64,000 nucleotides of DNA from Castanea sativa (GCF_040712315.1 NC_134023.1:60656757-60720756); one strand, 5' to 3'. Numbered from the stretch's first letter, positions 24,856-37,344 are shown. The notes: generated by a model not told the origin, from the sequence alone. Numbers and translations are program-made.

Positions 24856-25536
24856 AACAAGCTCTTGTGTTTTCACACAAATCCGAGCTTTCAATTACTT
24901 TTAAAGTTTTTTTTTTTTGTGAGAAACTTATTAATTCAAAAGTAAAACTAATTAAAAATAAATAAAATCTCAGCAAGTAGTAGATATTATTACCATAATT
25001 ATTTATACGTAGTTGCACATTGAGAAATTGATCACAGCGGCACAACATCAAGTGCCACTTGGGCTAAATTGATAATGGAGTGTGCTAATTCTGTCTAGTA
25101 TTCTTTACTGATTAATGGAAGTTCCATTAACCCCTTTAACCCTTATAGAGGATTAAAACATAGGGACCCCATCTCTTCTTATCTCTTCCTTTTGTGTTCA
25201 AATATTCTGCCTATTGCTCTAGTAAAGGAAAAGTATAAGAAGAAGATTAAAGGTATCGTTGTTGGAAGAAATGGTCTCTTTTACTCACCTTCTATTTGCA
25301 GATGACTCCCTTTTCTTTTTTTAAAATGACAAAAAATCTCTGGTTAACCTTAGGAACACCATCCAATGTTATTGTTCTATTTCAGGACAATGCATCAATT
25401 TTGAGAAATCAGACATTTTTTGTCCTCCAAACATACCTTAGGAGATAAAAGATTCCCTTGCTCTCTCCCTCCAAGTTAACTTGGTATAGAACCCTAGTAA
25501 GTATCTAGGTATGAACTTCAAACTTAGAGGGAGGAG

Positions 25537-27976
25537 TGTTACGCCCCAAACCCCAAAGGGTCCAAAGCATGAGAAAGACATCTCAAGTACCTATAATTTT
25601 TTTTTCCTTTTTTACAATTCAATCCACATAAATCCTATCAAGTATCAACATTAATAATTATCATAATAATTCCATTGAATATACTCTCAAAGTAAGCTAG
25701 AGCTCTAAGCAATAATTACAAGAACCATTGGCCACAAAAGAATAGAGGTCTGAATAAATAATTACATATCAGTAGCTTATCCCATTAGTGGGAATAACGT
25801 CACAACCACTATAATATACAAAAGAATGAGTCAAGCCTATTCTAAGATGTACATCATCTAATATCTCCATTTCAAAAGTTTAACTTCCATCAATAGTTAG
25901 TCTAACTACTGTTAGCTACCAAAAAAACTGTCTCAAAAGATTGTTGTCTACTTTGAAAAGTTTATAAAATAATGAAATGAGACAGAGCCCAGTAAATAGT
26001 ATAATTAATGGGGGTGGGGGAAATGCAAGTTTCATTTTCAATAATAATAATATGATATGACAAGAATGACTGAATAATGAAACTCAAAGTTTCTCAAAGT
26101 AAATACTTTGAAACTATATACCATAATCTATAATCTGTGAGCATTAACAATATCATTTTCAAAGCCATAAAATCTAACATATGATAAATTATTATAAATA
26201 TACCACACTACCACATAGAACGGTCAGGGGATCCACCCATCAACAACTGGCATGATATTGTCTTCTCTAGTATGCAGACTCTTGGCCTTATGGACAGCAG
26301 CCTCACCCATACCCTCAAGATTTTTCTCTCCCCCCATGGGTAGCAGAGAGAGCGTGTCAGATAGGACCTCTCTTGCATGTGGTCTCTTGGCCCCATGGAT
26401 AGTAGCCTCACCCACACACAATTAAAGAACCTCTTCCCCCTATGGGCAGCAGGGAAGAACGCGTCATCCAAAGTGAAAAGGCATTGACCTGAATTTGATT
26501 CCGTTGTCACAAAGATTACGGAAACCAAATCGGATGATCACCGGGAAATCATACATGACATGGTGTTAAAACCACATAAAACTCGTAGGTTACATTACTT
26601 TAAAAAATGTAGTTTGTATCTAGGAAATTTCAGAAAAACCTTAAAGAATCTAACTTTCACAAAGTTTGTAAGGTTTTCAACTTCATTCTTGTCAAGATAT
26701 TTTCTATCAATTTCTCACATAACAAGACAAGATAAACATCTTTAAATTTTCTAATATACCATAAAATCAATGAATTCCTTATCAAAGATTAAACAAAAGA
26801 TACTTATTTCTCCATGTCAACAATTCATGCATTTCCCCAAATGCAATACCAAATATAATGCATTTTCATATATAATATATATAAGTTAAGGTTACGTCAC
26901 AATAGCTTTTTAGGAAGATATAGTTTCCATAAGTAGTTTTCAAAACATGTCTAACCCAAAAACAACATTTATGCAACGTGATTATTTTTCAAAAATTCCA
27001 TTAAAAAGCTACTTACCTCGCAACCGCAAAAACCTAACTCTCCAAGCTCCACAAAGATTAGCTAGAACCTAAACAATATCAAGTAAACCTATCACAATAA
27101 GCATAGAGCTTGAGATTGTATCTAGCTACAATTTAGGCATTGCCAAGTGAGCACCTAATTAGGCAAGCCCAGTATTTAACCTCATCACTAATAATATATT
27201 CACAAGGCATCAACTCCAATTTATAAAGTTAACTCATTTAATATCATCTCCAACATTATGACTAGCTTCCATAAAATTTACACTACATCATTAAGAGACC
27301 CATGAAAGCAAAAGCAAAATATCCTCCAAGACAAGAAATTTAGAATTTCAACTAACTTTTTTTTTTTTGAAGATAATTTCAACTAACTTCAAATAAACCC
27401 AATGGCAATGGAAAAATTAGATTTACCAACCATCACATGTTATAACTCAAAACCCCTAAATTTTTCACCATACATAAACCTTAAGTAGTCATGATTAGCA
27501 CAAACCATATACCCACTCATCAAATAATTCCACCAATACAAAACCCATACATACAAACATATAAATATCACTTCCAATGCTCATAAATCACATGGGTATC
27601 ATCATTAAAGTTTAGATAAAAATAACCTCAAGCAAAAGTGTAAAACCCAACAAAAGATTAGAAATTTTTACCTCAAAAAAAAGGATATGAAGGTGCTTAT
27701 AGGTTCTCAAAAATTTTCCGGTGATCTTGCTGGAAATTATGGTGGAAATGGTAGTGGTGGTGTGGTAGTACTGGTGAGAGGATATAAGAGTAGAGAGGAG
27801 TTAATGAGAGAAAACAAAAAATGAAAAGAAAAGAAGAGAGTAAGCCGGCCCAAGAGTAAATAGATGAGTGCAAATGAGTGGTGGGGAAGGGGGTTAGGTG
27901 AGGCATGTGTGGTCTAATAATAAAATTTGACCTCTACTTTTTTTTTTTTTTTTGTGGGTCTGACTGGGACGTTACA
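25537..27976 (-). repeat. LTR of the Ty3 element (3' LTR in its own orientation)
   Basis: It pairs with 32944-35383 along its whole length. At 26225-26475 it has an internal duplication in which GACTCTTGGCC..ATGGA.AGCAGCCTCACCC-type and CCCATGGGTAGCAG-type blocks occur twice. The other LTR has the same duplication, so it predates the insertion. Relative to the other LTR, a T-rich segment and a repeated CAACTAACTTC block are added near 27360-27390. Confidence 0.92.
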
Positions 27977-27989
27977 TTCTTCCCCTTTT
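27977..27989 (-). other. Polypurine tract of the Ty3 element
   Basis: On the minus strand AAAAGGGGAAGAA directly abuts the TG of the LTR. This is the expected primer site for plus-strand DNA synthesis. Confidence 0.85.
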
Positions 27990-28017
27990 ATAAAAATTTC
28001 GTCCTCTAAATTTTACG

Positions 28018-29615
28018 TACCTTGATCCTGAAAAAGGCTTGGGTATCTTGACAACATATCATCTTCACGCTCCCAAGATGCCTCTTTCACTGAGTGATTC
28101 TTCCAAAGTATCTTTACCCAAGGTATTGTTCTATTGTGTAGCACTTGCTTCTTACAGTCCAAAATCTTTATTGGAACTTCTTCTTGTGATAAGTCATCTC
28201 TAATCTGAAAAGGCTCATAGCTTAAAACATGTGAAGGGTTAGGAATGTATTTCCTTAATATAGACTCATGGAAAACATTATGAATTCCTGACAGAGAAAT
28301 GATATGTCCACAACATTTTTACAACATTTTCACAACAAATTCTAAGTGGCAAATTGTTACTGGTTGTTATTGTTAGGGCAAAAAAGTAATTTTTGTGTTA
28401 GGTTCAAATTTGAACCAATAACAACTAATCACCTGTAATTTGTTGTAAAAATGTTGTGGATGTAGCATCTCTCTTCCTGACAAGGCCGGTGGTAGGGCAA
28501 TTCTCTATGCAACTTCGCCCACTCTTTCCAAGACCTCATAAGGCCCTACAAACCTTGGGCTTAACTTACCCTTTTTGCCAAATCTCATTACTCCTTTCAT
28601 AGGTGCAACCTGTAGGAAAACTTTATCTCCAATTTCAAGTTCCAAAGCCCTCCTTTTAATGTCATAATAGCTCTTTTGTCTACTTTGAGCTGCTCGTAGT
28701 CGATCACGAATCATATTTACCTTTTCACAAGTCCTCTAAATGATATCTGGCCCCAAGATTTTTCGTTCTCCCACCTCATCCTAGCAAATTGGGGATCTAC
28801 ACTTTCTCTCGTACAAAGCCTCATAAGGTGTTGTTTTAATACTTGAATGGTAACTATTATTGTAAGCAAACTCCACCAAAGGAAAGTGACTAGCCCAACT
28901 CCCCCTAAAATCCAAAACACATGCTCTCAGCATATTTTCTAGAGTTTGAATAGTCCTTTCAGACTGTCCATCTGTCTGAGAGTAGAAAGTTGTGCTAAAA
29001 TCCAATCTAGCACCCAAGGCCTTTTGCACACCACCCCAAAAATGAGAAGTAAACCTTGGATCTCTATTTGAAACAATAGAAGCGAGTACTCCATGAAGTC
29101 TCACAATCTCAACAACATAGAGTTGAGCTAATTGATCAAGGGAGTAGTTCATCCGGATAGGGAGAAAATGAGCTGATTTTGTCATTCTATCAACAATCAC
29201 CCAAATATCATCATGACCCTTAGGAGATCTCGGCAATCCTGAAACAAAATCCATAGTAATTTTCTCCTATTTCCATTAGGGAATAGGAAGTGGTTGCAAC
29301 AAACCAGAGGGTTGTTGGTGCAACACCTTAACCTGCTGACAAGTCAAACATTGCTCTACAAAGTGGGCAATCTCCCTTTTCATATATATTATTCCACCAA
29401 AAGTTTTCATGAAGATCATGGTACATCTTTGTACTATCCAGATGTATTGTATATGGGGAATAGTGAGCCTCCTCTAGAATTTCCTTTTTAATCAATGGAT
29501 CATTTGGCTCACAAAGTCTACTCCCAAATCTCAAAGCACCATCCTCAAAGATAGAAAATTCAGATTTCTTTCTACTACGCACCTCATCCATGATTTTCTT
29601 TGAATGTGGGTCATC
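28018..29615 (-). pseudogene. Ty3 integrase with C-terminal chromodomain, broken
   Basis: Minus-strand fragments run in order. A zinc-finger region (about 29591-29328) has HLDSTKMYHDLHENFWW and CPLC. The catalytic core (29254-28781) has the DDE triad in WVIVDRMTKSAHF, SNRDPRFTSHFW and TDGQSERTIQTLEN. The C-terminal part (28714-28505) has LEIGDKVFL and SPRFVGPYEVLERVG. The final segment (about 28270-28018) includes VPIKILDCKKQVL, then VKILWKNHS and EASWEREDDM, a chromodomain-like module as in chromoviruses. Stops separate the blocks, and a 180-bp MITE is inserted at 28294. The core is well preserved in sequence, but the gene cannot be expressed whole. Confidence 0.85.
28294..28473. mobile_element. 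Mutator-type MITE inside the Ty3 element
   Basis: This 180-bp element has inverted ends GAGAAATGATATGTCCACAA...and its counterpart GAGAGATGCTACATCCACAA, both continuing CATTTTTACAAC. A perfect 9-bp target duplication TTCCTGACA lies at 28285-28293 and 28474-28482. It is the same family as 56809-56977, in reverse orientation. It has no coding content. Confidence 0.93.
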
Positions 29616-29618
29616 GGC

Positions 29619-31064
29619 CTATGACAATTTAATTCTTTCCACCAAAGTTGGTTGAACACTTAAACTAGCCAGGTAGGCCTCAGAATAGCCCATAACAACC
29701 TTAATCTCCATCCTTTCAAGATCTCGAATAATTTCCTTTCGAGCGGTTAGCAAAGTAGCTGAAAAACTTGAAGGCTTTCTACTAAGAGCATTAGCTACAA
29801 CATTAGCCTTGCCAGGATGATAGTTAATAGAGCAATCATAATCCTTAACCAGTTCCAACTATCTCCGTTGCCTCATATTTAACTCCTTCTAGGTAAAAAA
29901 ATACTTTAAACTTTTATGATTAGTGAAAATCTCGCATCTTTCCCCATACAAATAATGTCTCCAAATTTTCAAAGCAAAAACAACTGCAGCCAACTCCAAG
30001 TCATGAGTGGGGTAATTTTTCTCATAATTTTTCAATTCATGAGTGGCATATGCCACAACCTTCCCATTTTGCATCAACACACAACCAAGTCCCTTATGAG
30101 AAGCATCACTATATATGACAAAACCCACTGTACCTGAAGGGATAGTTAACACTGGAGCTGTGACCAATCTCCGCTTTAGCTCTTGGAAGCTTTTCTCATA
30201 TTCTTCCATCCACTCAAATTTAACATTCTTCCGACTTAATTGTGTTAAAGGAGCCGCAATGCGGGAAAATTCCTCTACAAATCTTCTATAGTAACCAGCA
30301 AGGCCCAAGAAACTTCTAACCTCACTCATATTTGTAGGCCTATCCCAATTAACCACCGCTTCTATCTTATTAGGATCCACTGTAATTCCATCCTTAAATA
30401 TCACATGACCCAAGAACACCACTTGATTCAACCAAAATTCACACTTCTTTAGTTTAGCATACAACTTCCTTTCTCTTAGAATTTGTAAAACAATCCTTAA
30501 GTGTTCTTCATGCTCTTCTTGACTCTTAGAATAAATCAAAATATCATCAATGAACACAATGACAAATCGATTCAAGTACTTATGAAAAACCCTATTCATC
30601 AAGTCCATAAAAGCAGCAGGGGCATTAGTTAATCCAAACGGCATCACCAAAAATTCATAATAACCATATCTAGTCCGAAAGACCGTCTTTGGTATATCCT
30701 CACCCTTAATCTTCAATTGGTGGTAACCAGAACAAAGATCAATCTTAGATAAGACTTGTGCTCCTTGCAACTGATCAAATAGGTCATCAATACGAGGCAA
30801 AGGATATTTATTCTTAATGGTAACTTTATTACGCTCACGATAATCAATACACAACCTCATAGACCCATTCTTTTTCTTGACAAATAAAACTGGAGCTCCC
30901 CAAGGAGAGGCACTAGGGCGAATGAACCCCTTGTCCAGCAATTCTACCAATTGCTCCTTAAGTTCTTTCAACTCTGTGGGTGCCATTCTATATGGTGCCT
31001 TAGAAATAGGTGTAGTACCCGGAAGGAGATCAATAGAGAACTCAATCTCACGATCCGGGGGCAA
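29619..31064 (-). pseudogene. Ty3 reverse transcriptase and RNase H, broken
   Basis: The long minus-strand frame 31064-29889 gives the reverse transcriptase. It opens with [11 protein letters not shown], then [15 protein letters not shown] and [20 protein letters not shown]. The catalytic [11 protein letters not shown] is intact. RNase H follows with [17 protein letters not shown] and a decayed HKSLKYFFT block, and after in-frame stops (around 29888 and 29858) it continues as DYDCSINYHPGKANVVANAL. A frameshift and a stop before MPPDREIEF separate it from the protease. Confidence 0.9.
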
Positions 31065-31090
31065 CCAGGTAGATCATCAGGAAAAACATC

Positions 31091-31660
31091 CTAAAATTCC
31101 CTCACAATGGGAATGTCTCCTATCTCCAATTCTCTACTTTGTAAATCCACTGCACTCGCAAGGAATCCTTGGTATCCCTTTCTAAGCAAGCGGTTTGCTT
31201 GTATGCATGATATCACACGAGGCATAAAAGGCAAACATAAAGCCTTAAATAGAAATTCTGATTCACTTGGAGGCCTAAACACCACCTCTTTCTCAAAACA
31301 ATGCACACTAGCATGATAAGAAGCCAACCAATCCATGCCTAAAATGACATCAAAATCATACATATCTAACAACACCAAATCAACCAATAACTCTCTACCC
31401 TCAATACAAATAATACAAGACTAAAGCACAAGATTAGTCATTAAAGTATCACCGACAGAGGTAGAAATCGATAACTCAAAATCAAGTAGTTCAGGGCTCT
31501 TATCATGATTCTTAGCAATTGCACAAGAAAAAAAAGAATGCATAGAACCAGGATCAAAAAGAACTCTAGCATGTGCGGAGAACAAAGGAAGTATACCTAT
31601 CATCACTATATTCGTGGCCTGAGCATCATGAGTAGTCAAGGCATACACTCTACCTTGCAC
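31091..31660 (-). pseudogene. Ty3 aspartic protease region, broken
   Basis: This minus-strand frame has ARVLFDPGSMHSFF, where functional retropepsins of this group have D-S-G; the Ser is Pro here. LVDLVLLDMYDFDVILGMDWL is recognisable in the second half, up to the 20-residue limit I quote. An in-frame stop lies near 31421. It would process the element's polyprotein, but it is unlikely to be active. Confidence 0.8.
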
Positions 31661-32713
31661 CTTCCTCCCATTGTCATTACCTTTTGCAACTTGAGATGAG
31701 GAAGAGGAACCTGAGCCCTTAGAACTTGGGCAATCTCTAGCAAAGTGTCTGGGTTGCTTACAAGTAAAGCAAATCTTAACCCCATCACAATTTTGCCCAT
31801 CATGAAGTTTACCACAACGAGAGCAAGACTTCTTATCACTAGACTGAGGATAGGCACTATCGCTATGCCTAGAAGATTGTCCTCTATTACCAAAGTTTTT
31901 AACGAATCCTTTCTTATGCCCTTGACCCTTACCATGTTGAGAATTAGAGGGCCCTTACTTCTTATCACTCTCCTTGGAACTGAGGTTGTACTTAAAGTCT
32001 TCTTTAAGACTCATTGCCCGCTTCACAGCCTCAGTAAAAGTATCCACTCCAGAGGCTATAATGAGAGGGAGAATCCTACCATTAAGGCATTCCTGAAACT
32101 TTTTCACTTTCTTGGACTCATCCGGAATCAAGTAAGGAGCAAAGCGAGAGAGCTCAACAAACTTAGTAGCATACTCTTCCACTATCATAGCCCCTTGAAC
32201 CAAATCAGAAAATTCTCTTGCCTTACGGTCCCTCACTACATCGGGGAAGTATGTCCCATTAAAAACTTCCTTAAATTTCTCCCAAGTAATGGGAGTGTCC
32301 CTTCCCAACTCCATCCTCAACTTGCTCAGTGCCTGACCACTATCACTCAGCAGAACCCTGAAGAGCAACAGTGGCATACACCACCTTCTGAGCATCAGTG
32401 CATTCAAAGGCTCTCAATAATTTTTCCATATTTAGCAGCCAATTCTCTGCTACTATAGGATCAGGCTCCCCATCAAAAGTTGGAGGGTTTTGCTTATGGA
32501 ACTCCCCAAGAGAGCAACCCTCCTTCCTACATTCACCACCCTGGACTGCTCTAGCAATCCTAGCATAAACCTGTTTGCCACTGCCACCTCATCAATCTCA
32601 CCACCATTAGGAGTGACAGATCTCTCACGCTCTTGGCGTTGCCTATGGCCATGCTCTGGAGCTGTAATCTCTTCCACATGCCTTACTTTACATGTTTTCT
32701 TTTTAGGAGGCAT
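31636..32713 (-). pseudogene. Ty3 gag (capsid and zinc knuckle), broken
   Basis: It starts MPPKKKTCKVRHVEE at 32713. A frame break near 32450 separates the capsid domain (32407-31955), with ITWEKFKEVFNGTYFP, then FSDLVQGAMIVEEYATKFVE and LSRFAPYLIPDE. A CCHC zinc knuckle, CFTCKQPRHFARDC, lies at about 31775-31734 in yet another frame. At least two frame breaks and a stop interrupt the gene. Confidence 0.85.
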
Positions 32714-32925
32714 AGTGTACCAAGGTACGTATACCTATACCCAAGAAACAAGTAAGTAAATCACAAGGCAACATAGAAGGTTAGCATAGAAAAGATAGAT
32801 AAGGTAAAAGGAATAGCAGGTGGAAGCTGAAACAAAGGTACAAAATAAAGAATTCATCAACCCTTAATTCTTTGACTTAGATCAAAATCAATTCCTATTT
32901 TCAAAAGTCTATAGAATCATAACCT

Positions 32926-32939
32926 AAGCTCTGATACCA
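32926..32939 (-). other. Primer-binding site (tRNA-iMet type) of the Ty3 element
   Basis: On the minus strand TGGTATCAGAGC begins 4 bases after the LTR end, complementary to the 3' end of initiator methionine tRNA. This fixes the element's orientation as minus. Confidence 0.88.
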
Positions 32940-32943
32940 TAAC

Positions 32944-35383
32944 TGTCACGTTCCAAGCCTCAAAGGGTCCAAAGCATAAGAAAGACATCTCAAGTACCTG
33001 TAATTTTTTTTTCCTTTTTAACAATTCAATCCACATAAATCCTATCAAGTACCAACATTAATAATTATCATAATAATTCCATTGAATATACTCTCAAAGT
33101 AAGTCAGAGCTCTAAGCAACAATTACAAGGACTATTGGCTACAAAAGAATAGAGGTCTGAATAAATAATTACATATAATCTGCTTGTCCCATTAGTGGGA
33201 ATAACGTCACAACCACCATAATATACAAAAGAATGAGTCAAGCCTATTCTAAGATGTATATCATCTAATATCTCTATTTCAAAAGTTCAGCCTCCATCAA
33301 TTGTTAGTCTAATTACTGTTAGCCACCAAAAAAGCTGTCTCAAAAGATTGTTGACTACTTTGAAAAGTTTATAAAATAATGGAATGAGACAGAGCCTAGT
33401 AAGTAGCATAATTAATGGGGGTGGGGGAAATGCAAGTTTCATTTTCAATAATAATAATATGATATGACAAGAATGACTGAATAATGAAACACAAAATTTC
33501 TCAAAGTAAATACCTTGAAACTATATACCATAATCTATAATCTGTGAGCACTAACAATATAACTTTGAAAGCCATAAAATCTAACATATGGTAAATTATT
33601 ACAAATATACCACACTACCACATAGACCGGTCAGGGGATCCACTCATCTACAATTGGCATGATATTGTCCTCTCTAGTATGTAGACTCTTGGTCCCATGG
33701 ATAGCAGCCTCACCCATACCCTTAAGGTTTTTCTCTCCCCCCATGGGTAGCAGAGAGAGCGTGTCAAATAGGACCTCTCTTGCATGTGGTCTCTTGGCCC
33801 CATGGATAGCAGCCTCACCTACACGCAATCAAGGAACCTTTTCTTCCCATGGGTAGCAGGGAAGAACGTGTCATTCAATGTGAAAGGGCATTGACTTGAA
33901 TTTGATTCCGTTGTCACAAAGACTACGGAAACCAAATTGGATGATCACCGAAAAATCACACATGATATGGTGTTAAAACCACATAAAGCTCACAAGTTAC
34001 ATTACTTTCAAATACATAGTTTATATCTAGGAAATTTCAGAAAAACCTTAAAGAAAACTTTCACAAAGTTTGTAAGGTTTTCAACTTCATTCTTGTCAAG
34101 AGATTTTCTATCAATTTCCCACATAACAAGACAAGATAAGCATCTTTAAATTTTCTAATATACCATAAAATCAATGAATTTCTTATCAAAGATTAAATAA
34201 AAGATACTCATTTCTCCATGTCAACAATTCATGCATTTCCCCAAATGCAATACCAAATATGATGCATTTTCATATATAATCATATATATATGTTAAGGTT
34301 ACGTCACAATAGCTTTTTAGGAAGATATAGTTTCCATAAGTAGTTTCCAAAAGCATGTCTAACCCAGAAAACAACATTTATGCAACGTGATTATTTTTCA
34401 AAAATCCCATTAAAAAGCTACTTACCTCGCAACCGCAAAAACCTAACTCTCCAAGCTCCACGGAGATTAGCTAGAACCTAAACAATATCAAGTAAACTTA
34501 TCACAATAAGCATAGAGCTTGAGATTGTATCTAGCTACAATTTAGGCATTGCCAAGTGAGCACTTAATTAGGCAAGCCTAGTATTTAACCTCATCAATAA
34601 AAATATATTCCACTTCCAAAGTTTCTCAACGAATTTATTCACAAGGCATCAACTCCAATTTGTAAAGTTAACTCATTTAATATCATCTCCAACATTATGA
34701 CTAGCTTCCATAAAATTTACACTACATCATTAGTAGACCCATGAAAGCAAAATCAAAATATCCTCCAAGACAAGAAATTTAGAACTTCAACTAACTTCAA
34801 ATAAACCCAATGGCAATGGAAAAAATTAGACTTGCCAACCATCACATGTTATAACTCAAAACCCCTAAATTTTTCACCATACATAAACCTTAGGTAGTCA
34901 TCATTAGCACAAACCATATACCCACTCATCAAATAATTCCACCAATACAAAACCTATACATACAAACGTAAATATCACTTCCAATGCTCATAAATCACAT
35001 GGGTATCACTTAGATAAAAATAACTTTAAGCAAAAGTGTAAAACCTACCAAAAGATTAGAAATTTTTACCTTAAAAAAAAAAGGATATGAAGGTGCTTAT
35101 AGGTTCTCAAAAAATTTTCGGTGATCTTACTGGAAAATTATGGTGTAAATGGTGGTGGTGGTGTGGTAGTACCGGTGATAGGATATAAGAGTAGAGAGGA
35201 GTGTATGAGAGAAAACAAAAAATGAAAAGAAAAGAAGAGAGTGAGCCGGCCAACGAGTAAAGAGATGAGTGCAAATGAGTGGTGGGGAAGGGAGTTAGGT
35301 GGGGCACATGTGGTCCAATAAAATTTGACCTCTACTTTTTATTTATTTATTTATTTTTTTGTGGGTCTGATTGGGATGTTACA
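32944..35383 (-). repeat. LTR of the Ty3 element (5' LTR in its own orientation)
   Basis: Partner of 25537-27976. It would hold the element's promoter on the minus strand. It contains about 30 bp near 34609-34637 that the other LTR lacks. Confidence 0.92.
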
Positions 35384-37046
35384 AGGAGGGTAGCTCACTT
35401 CCATGACATCATAGATACGATTCAGAATAAACTCCAAGGATGGAAGGCCCAGCTTCTTTCTCAAGCTGGCAGAACCACCCTAGTTTCTTCTGTGCTCCAA
35501 GCTATGCCTTTGTACAACTCTTGTTTCAATATCCTTGATATTGTTTGTAACAAACTTTATGCCATAACTAGGTCCTTCTAGTGGGGTCATGAAATGGGAA
35601 CTAGGAAAATTCATCTAATCAATTGGGAGACCATATGTCAACCAAGGTGCAGAGGCTGCCTTGGTTTGAGAAAATTTGGTTTTGATAAATCAAGCTATGA
35701 TTGCTAAACAGTATTGGAGGATACAACAGTGTCCAAATTCCTTGTTAGCTAGAACCTTTAGAGCCAAATAATATCCTAGGTCCACTCTTAAAGATTATAA
35801 GCCTAAACCATATCACTCCTGGACTTGGAGAAATATTGCAGTCCCTTGGGTGAATTCTCTAATGGAGGGTCGATGGGTGTTAGGAGATGGTCATCATATC
35901 CCTCTTACTCATCAAGATTGGTTTAAATGCTCAAACCATTCTCTAATAAGGAACAACCTCCTTGATGGTACAGTGGTAGATCTTATAGATCAGTGCTCAA
36001 GAACTTGGAAGACTAATTTGATCAAGAAGCTATACCACCCTGATACTTGCAAAGAAATTTTGCAACTACCTATTCCAAGAATTGTTGGTAGTGAGGACAA
36101 ACTCTCATGGAGACACACATCTTCAGGAGAATATAGAGTCAACAAAGCTTACCTCATGCTTCAACGACAATGTCAGTCTCCTAGGATGCAAGAAGGAAGG
36201 CCAAATAGACTACCCAAATCAGTATGGAATCTTATTTGGAAAGTGCAACTCCCTCACAAAATTCTGTCATTCATTTGGAAAATTTTGCATGGGAGGCTGC
36301 CTATGTTTGAGATCTTAAATAAGAGAGGCATAAGGATTCCTAACCTTTGTCTTATGTGCAATGAGGAGGAAGAAACTATAGACCATCTATTCCTTCACTG
36401 CACATTTGCAAGAGCTATATGGCATGGTTCCAATCTAGAAGTTAGAACCTCAGATTTGATCCATAATTCAGTGGCTCATTGGGTAACATCCTGCATTCTG
36501 CATAATGTGAACAGAGACAACGACAGAATGTTATTCATCCAAGCTCTTTTTACAATCTTGTGGACTATATGGGGTCATCGTAATATGGTCCTATATCAGG
36601 GGAAATCTCCCAATCCAATTGAGGTTATTCTAACAGCTCAAACTCTCACTTGCAAGTATCGAGATGCTTTCCAAGCAGAACAAAAGCAGCAGCACTCAGA
36701 CACTCAACACTTCCAACAGAGGCTCACTAACCAGGGATGGCAAATCGTGATCAAGGTTCCAACTTATCGGAATAGGAAGACTAGAAGATGTGGTTATGCT
36801 TTTGAGGTGAAAACTGTGGAGGGAGCTGTTATACTCAGAGGTGGAGAAAGCAAGGGAAAGAATTCCTTACATCTGACTATCCGGGAGGCTGTGGGCGATG
36901 CTATCATCAAGGCTAAGGAACTGAGCTATACCAAAATGCTTATCCTTTGCAACAATAGGAGAATTGTGCAGATCTGTAGTAATCAAAGAAGACAACCATG
37001 GCTTGAAAAAGCTCTCATCTTAGACTTGTACCAACTCCAGCAGTAG
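35384..37046 (+). pseudogene. 3' half of split LINE: reverse-transcriptase tail, zf-RVT, RNase H-like
   Basis: Reading continues from the left LINE part. RVAHFHDIIDTIQNKLQGWK and LLSQAGRTTLVSSVLQAMPL are the thumb/connection region. After stops near 35580 and 35771, a 398-codon frame (35850-37046) gives the zinc-binding region, with VQLPHKILSFIWKILHGRLP and CLMCNEEEETIDHLFLHC. A divergent RNase H-like tail follows, with VILRGGESKGKNSLHLTIRE. The frame is long but belongs to the LINE, not to a host gene. It ends before a T-rich 3' end and an A-run. Confidence 0.85.
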
Positions 37047-37274
37047 GGGCTTCTCATTTCTTATTTTTTTGTTCTTAAGGCAGTTATTGCAGATATATTG
37101 CAACTTGCTTATGTTACTACTTGTTTCCCAGTCCACTACTGTAGGCTCATCTCAAGGTTGACTTAAGCTTTACAGCTCCTAGTCGTTTATCTTTTATCAA
37201 TGAAGTTTCCCTTTGGTATAAAAAAAATGTCTAGTAAGGAGGGGGTTTTTTTATTTTTTAGTAAATGAAAGTTA

Positions 37275-37276
<2 letters not shown>

Positions 37277-37342
<66 letters not shown>
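37277..37342. repeat. (AT)n(AG)n compound microsatellite
   Basis: AT repeats at 37277-37309 pass directly into AG repeats at 37309-37342. They sit exactly at the outer edge of the inverted repeat at 37341. Confidence 0.95.

Positions 37343-37344
<2 letters not shown>

Larger units (their letters stand above)
25537..35383 (-). mobile_element. Ty3/gypsy chromovirus-type LTR retrotransposon (Tekay-like)
   Basis: This is a complete but dead element, coding on the minus strand. LTRs of 2440 bp each lie at 25537-27976 and 32944-35383. The ends are TGTTACG/TGTCACG and TTACA, and a perfect 5-bp target duplication AGGAG lies at 25532-25536 and 35384-35388. In transcription order it has a tRNA-iMet primer-binding site, gag, protease, reverse transcriptase/RNase H, integrase with a C-terminal chromodomain-like region, and a polypurine tract. 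Domain order and sequence suit the Tekay (Del) group. The two LTRs differ at roughly twenty positions over the first 280 bp by eye, so the insertion is not recent. Multiple stops interrupt the coding region. Confidence 0.93.
25049..37220 (+). mobile_element. 5'-truncated L1-type LINE split by a Ty3/gypsy element
   Basis: The LINE is present as 25049-25536 and 35384-37220 with a 9.85 kb retrotransposon between. The left part holds the reverse-transcriptase core: LINGSSINPFNPY, a corrupted RGLRQGDP motif, then PISSYLFLLCSN and a frameshifted FADDSLFFF-like motif. The right part continues in phase across the insertion (KLRGR then RVAHF), with the zinc-knuckle and RNase H-like tail, and finishes near TATAAAAAAAA at about 37219-37227. 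It lacks ORF1 and the endonuclease, as usual for 5'-truncated copies. Stops and shifts make it inactive. Confidence 0.85.

Noticed and set aside
29889..31064. 391-codon minus-strand frame as a gene
   Set aside because: It is the Ty3 reverse transcriptase between LTRs, with stops on both sides.
25537..35383. A possible integrated plant pararetrovirus
   Set aside because: Two long LTRs, a tRNA-iMet primer site, a polypurine tract and an integrase show an LTR retrotransposon.
35850..37046. 398-codon open frame that could be taken as a host gene
   Set aside because: It continues the LINE reverse-transcriptase frame and has zf-RVT and RNase H-like sequence. It is the LINE 3' end.
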